Source: Tieghemiomyces parasiticus (Eukaryota; Kickxellomycota; Dimargaritomycetes; Dimargaritales; Dimargaritaceae). From it: a stretch of 11,327 bases of DNA. How positions within the stretch are numbered: position 1 is the first letter of the stretch; every line of letters begins with the position of its first letter. Made by a program: the position numbers and the translations under genes. Below the pieces are notes generated by a model. It made no database searches, had not been told where the DNA came from, and saw only the letters and a list, made by a program, of their open reading frames with translations. Positions 7,977 to 11,327 of this stretch are shown piece after piece. The stretch lies in contig JANBPT010001284.1 of NCBI GenBank assembly GCA_027575765.1, positions 1-11,327 of the forward strand, read 5' to 3'.

Positions 7977-8128
7977 TTAGAAGAGCGGCACGTTTACATT
8001 GAGGTGTACTCAGCGTTGGCCTCAGCCCAGCCCGAAGGGGACAACTTTGAGTCCACGACCCTTCCCATTTACAAACACACTGTTGTGACCAACAGCAGAG
8101 GGTACGAGGATCGACCTAGTGGGCATCT
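7977..8128 (+). CDS. Possible second exon downstream of the MGCAAS frame
   Basis: After TTCAG at 7972-7976 the frame reads LEERHVYIEVYS and then ALASAQPEGDNFESTTLP, followed by IYKHTVVTNSRGYEDRPS. The composition is ordinary soluble protein and unlike the Trp/His/Leu/Pro-rich open sequence that follows to 8795, which looks like non-coding DNA lacking stops. The right boundary is unclear; GTACGA at about 8102 and GTGGGC at about 8128 are weak donors. It is in the same orientation as the MGCAAS frame and about 100 nt downstream. If real, the two exons would form a small membrane-anchored protein, but I cannot close the gene model. Confidence 0.3.
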
Positions 8129-8823
8129 GCTCGTCGTTGCAGCTTGTGCATCAGAGCGATGGTTTCTTGTTGTTGTCCACATAGCAGCGGACCGAGGCTT
8201 GGCGTGGGGACACAAGGCTACTAGCGTGCAACGGATCGGGTTACACCGGCGAGCGATCCGTCTTCACTCGGCCAGCCTGGCCCCCATACTTCTCTATCAT
8301 CCCCTCATCTTACCATGTGAGAGCGGCAACACAGTTTGGGCCGGGCGGTATCTGCTCTGGAAGGCACACGCCCCCCATACCAATGCCAACGGAATGCTCC
8401 TTCCCTCCTTTTCGCTTGGTACATCTCCATCCTGCCATGTCCATTTATCACCTAGAGTCCCTTTTTCCGCCCTTTCACCCTTCGTCTTGGCAGTATTACC
8501 GCAGCAGATCCTCGCAGGTCAGGGCTGTGACGTTATCCGCCCGCGCGTTGTTGTCTTGCAGCTTGGCTACCCTGTGCCCCCTTCCGCTGGGCTTCCTGAG
8601 GCCCCAGCCTTCTATCGGCATCACGTTGAGCCGCCGTCAACTTGGCCACTCCGGGGTATTAGTACCAACAGAACCCCTGTTGCACGCGGCTGCGTCACCC
8701 CCCCCCCCCCACCTCTCCTCGCTCGAAGCGCCTCTGGCTCATTAATACACTGGTTTCTTTTCACCCGTAACGCAACCTCTTTTCCGTCCCTGTAGAACTA
8801 CCTAGCTCACTTTCTTGACCCTT
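8129..8823 (+). promoter_or_regulatory. Upstream region of the metacaspase gene
   Basis: The sequence becomes strongly pyrimidine-rich, with a C13 run at 8698-8710, a weak TATA-like ATTAATACA at about 8742, and TTTCTTTTC at 8754 some 70 nt before the start codon. Two forward frames stay open for long distances, but their composition is not protein-like. The last 110 nt are a plausible CT-rich 5' leader. Confidence 0.4.
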
Positions 8824-10794
8824 ATGCATCCCGGCCAGCAGTATCAGCAGCATTACCCACCGCAGCCCTACCCGCCAAACCCGCCCGGCGGCGGCTATCA
8901 GCCGATGCCCAGCGACAGCAGCGGTGGTGGCTACCCACCCAATGTCCATAGTGGTGGTCCTGGCATGCCCGGGTTTCCAACCCCTGACCATGGCGGTCCG
9001 GCCATGCCCGGGTTCCACGTTCCCATGCCGGGACCGGCACCCGCGAATGATGGCGGCGGGTTCATGCCGATGCCCGGCGACAATAGTGGTGGTGGGTACC
9101 CGCCCAATCCCTACTTCGGGGGAGGTGGGCCTCCGCCTGCCTACCCGCCGGCTACCCAGTACCCGCCTTACGGGTCCGGCGGGGGCAATGGGGGCTATCC
9201 TCCATGTAACCAAATGCCCTCCTCCCCTTACCAACCCTCACCAGGGGGAGGTGGTGGCTATCCACCCTCTAACCCATACCCGCCATCCCCCTACAGGCCT
9301 AACGGCGACACACCAAATCTGCCACCGAGACACATGGGGAGCAATAGTCAGGCGTCATTGCCCCCACGGAGGCCCCTGCGGCCGACTGGTAACCCTAGTC
9401 TCACCCCCGGCGGCGGGTCCCTCACCAGCAGCAGCCCGCAGGTGAACAGTCTTTACCAGCAGGCCGGTCAGGTTCAGCAGTCTCAGTTGACGGGTCGGCG
9501 GCGGGCCTTGCTTATTGGCATCAACTACATTGGCCAGACCTCCGCGCTAAAAGGTAAGACCGCCCCCATTTGGGGTCCGAATTGAATCCACGCGCCCCAG
9601 CCGCTTGCGTGCATTGTGTAATATCAGCTCGCGTGATGAGCACATGACCGCCCGCATGAATATACCAAAACTGACGCACCGCATTTTTTTATGCGTTCAT
9701 ATTTCTTCCTCCTTTCACTTGTCTATGTTGCGCTTGTTTGCGCTGCACACCCACCCACCCCGCTAACCATATCCTAACCCCTAGGCTGCATCAACGATGT
9801 GCATAATATCAAGAGCTTCCTCATTGACTGCTTCAGTTTCCGAGAGTGCGACATGGTCATCTTGACCGACGACTCCCAAGACCCCCGTTCGATACCCACG
9901 CGGGCCAACCTAACGCGGGCCATGCACTGGCTGGTGTCCGACGCCCGGCCTAATGACTCATACTTCTTCCACTTCAGCGGACATGGGAGCCAGGTCGTTG
10001 ATACCAGCGGCGACGAGATTGACGGCTATGACGAAACCATCCTGCCCGTGGACTATAAGACCGCCGGCCAAATAACCGACGACGAAATGAATGACATCAT
10101 GGTCCGTCCGCTGCCTCAGGGGTGCCGTCTCACTGCCATTTTCGATTCCTGCCACTCCGGAACGGCATTGGACCTACCGTTCGTCTATGATCAATACGGC
10201 CGCCTGGTCCAAAACCAGGTTGCAGAGTTGGCCACGCAGTCCATCATGAAGGCCGGTATGTCCTACCTGTCGGGGGACGTGCTGTCGGCCAGTAAATCCA
10301 TCTTCTCCGGTCTTAAAACCGCTGTGACCGGGTCCAAGATCCAGGAACGGCAGAAGCAGCTTAAGTCTAGTATGGGCGACGTGATCATGTTCAGCGGGTA
10401 AGTTTCTGGCCGGTTTGCGCCCGGCTACCACTGCAGTAAATGTACCTAGAGATTCTGTATCCTGCATTGTGGTACACTGGGGGGCAGTGCCTTCCCTTCC
10501 AGCTTCTGACTAATCGTCCACAATATGATTCCACGCAACTCTCATTTCATCGACATACCCACTCTTTAATGCAGATGTGAGGACTCACAAACGTCGGCCG
10601 ACACGTACAACTACGCCGTGGGCAACACCGGAGCCATGTCTCACGCCCTCATATCAGTTCTTCGTAGCAACCACCGCCAGACCTACTCGCAAGTTTTAAC
10701 CAATGTACGACAGTTTCTTAAGGGAAAATACCGTCAGACTCCTCAGTTGAGTTCCGGACGGCTCATGGACATGAACCAGGTGTTTACCATGTAG
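8824..10794 (+). CDS. MCA1: Type I metacaspase (three exons, 520 aa)
   Basis: Exons 8824-9553, 9785-10397 and 10575-10794 join to 521 codons including TAG. Metacaspases are Ca2+-dependent cysteine proteases of clan CD that cleave after Arg or Lys and act in the cytosol in cell death, proteostasis and stress. Residues 1-220 form a Pro/Gly/Gln/Tyr-rich prodomain without the LSD1 zinc finger of plant type I enzymes. The p20 domain starts at RRRALLIGINYIGQ (225-238), and the first intron interrupts the codon before CINDV. The catalytic dyad is His310 (HFSGHGSQ) and Cys366 (FDSCHSGT). The acidic stretch SGDEIDGYDETILPVD lies where Ca2+ is bound in this family. A linker of about 75 residues leads to the p10 part (FSGCEDSQTSAD, then NTGAMSHALISVL) and the C-terminus DMNQVFTM. 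Length and order are normal for fungal metacaspases (yeast Mca1/Yca1). The ATG at 8824 is chosen because it starts the typical prodomain; its context is weak. All key residues are present, so it should be active. Confidence 0.96.
8887..9123 (+). repeat. Internal duplication in the metacaspase prodomain
   Basis: Residues 22-45 (GGGYQPMPSDSSGGGYPPN and on) recur at 77-100 as GGGFMPMPGDNSGGGYPPN and on, 55 residues later. Between them PGMPGF (46-51) recurs as PAMPGF (59-64). The prodomain seems to have grown by duplication of such Gly-Gly-Gly-Tyr-Pro-Pro units. Confidence 0.75.
9554..9784 (+). other. Metacaspase intron 1
   Basis: The donor GTAAGA and acceptor CCCCTAG bound 231 nt. The intron is in phase 1 and splits the Gly codon before CINDV. 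CTAAC at 9763-9767 is a good branch site, about 18 nt before the acceptor. Splicing restores the conserved family block ALKGCINDV. Confidence 0.93.
10398..10574 (+). other. Metacaspase intron 2
   Basis: The donor GTAAGT and acceptor AATGCAG bound 177 nt. The intron is in phase 2 and sits inside FSGCEDSQTSAD, a conserved block at the start of the p10 part. CTGACTAAT at 10506-10514 is the likely branch region. Reading through the intron hits a stop at once. Confidence 0.93.
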
Positions 10795-11327
10795 TATAGT
10801 CACATAACCATTTGAGGTATTTATGGCCAGTCCGCCTCGCTTGATCCGCAATTGAAGATTTTTTATCTCTACCGCCTCTGTCCTGCCGCACTGCACGTGG
10901 TCTACATTACCCCAAGGCCCCCTCTGTACATCGTATCTGTAGTGGCATGCAAGACTCATCCGTTTGGTCGTTAATACATGTTCGAAACCTTTCAAACTTT
11001 CGTGTGCTGGTACTGTCAAGCCAAGAGGACCTGTGATTATGGCCTCAACTCTTTATTATACCCGATTACCAACCTGCGCAGTGGTCGAATCGGGGCACTA
11101 ACTGCAAGACTAGTGTAAAGGTAGATAGAATTAAATTATAGCACACCTGCTGCTACAGTATACCACGGGCCGGCGGAATTGACCGGTAGCGAGGGCAGAG
11201 TTGGCGGAATGCGAGGGGAGAGGAGCAGGACGGGACTGGAGACGACGTGAGCGGGTGGACACTGGCGGCGTCCGCGCGACCCTGGCTTATTGGGAATTCT
11301 TACCACGCCGCCACCACCCTCCGTCCA
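10795..11327. other. 3' flank of the metacaspase; no gene identified
   Basis: The first 360 nt are AT-richer presumed 3' UTR and spacer, with ATTAAATTATA near 11131 and an inverted repeat at 11061-11094. The last 170 nt are GC-rich and, read on the minus strand, hold a 63-codon open frame from the right edge, plus a GTAAGA donor-like word at 11298-11303 after a Gly-rich WTEGGGGV reading. That could be the end of an exon of a minus-strand gene lying to the right, but one donor-like word is thin evidence. Confidence 0.4.
11061..11094. repeat. Inverted repeat downstream of the metacaspase
   Basis: CCCGATT (11061-11067) and AATCGGG (11088-11094) are perfect inverted copies, with a further CCA/TGG pairing inside. 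It lies about 270 nt after the metacaspase stop codon. It does not fold as a tRNA. It may be a 3' UTR hairpin or chance. Confidence 0.45.

Noticed and set aside
8761..9445. Long open frames on both strands over the metacaspase prodomain
   Set aside because: They are by-products of GC-rich, Gly/Pro-coding DNA lacking stops; the real frame is fixed by the catalytic domain downstream.
10970..11000. TGTTCGAAACC as a tRNA B box
   Set aside because: The flanking bases do not form a T-arm stem, and no A box or acceptor stem lies upstream.
10696..11019. 107-codon open frame on the minus strand at the metacaspase 3' end
   Set aside because: It overlaps the conserved third exon of the metacaspase and has no recognisable domain.

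Overview
The window reads as nuclear DNA of a fungus, probably an early-diverging filamentous lineage (inference). Protein-coding genes are split by short GT-AG introns of 177 to 274 nt with GTAAG-type donors and CTAAC/CTGAC branch-site-like motifs. One gene is a clear type I metacaspase with a Pro/Gly/Gln-rich prodomain of the fungal kind. Genes are widely spaced, there is no operon structure, and two long terminal repeats (LTRs) of a retrotransposon family lie between genes.

Layout, left to right. Positions 1-788: the 3' part of a gene of unknown function, ending in a Gln/Pro/Tyr tandem repeat. Positions 789-3732: about 2.9 kb without a convincing gene, with AT microsatellites and a proline-rich open frame of doubtful status. 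Positions 3733-4147: a solo-LTR-like element flanked by the 5-bp direct repeat GGGAG. Positions 5109-6630: a two-exon gene for a predicted secreted six-cysteine protein of 415 residues that I cannot place in a family. Positions 6778-7287: a second, diverged LTR of the same family in the same orientation. Positions 7814-7960: a short open frame starting MGCAAS, a classic dual-acylation signal; it may be the first exon of a spliced gene. Positions 8824-10794: the three-exon metacaspase. Positions 10795-11327: 3' flank without a clear gene.

No functional linkage between the genes is visible. The most informative unexpected structure is the LTR pair. The two copies share the same termini (TGTGGT...ACGACA) and collinear internal landmarks (GGCCATCTTT, an A-rich TATA-like box, AATAAA, CCTCTAGGG). 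The spacing between the last two landmarks is identical, 112 nt. Both carry a terminal hairpin whose stem is kept by a paired base change. Recognition of the metacaspase is secure. The secreted orphan gene model is well supported by splice signals. The MGCAAS gene is a lead, not a settled annotation.
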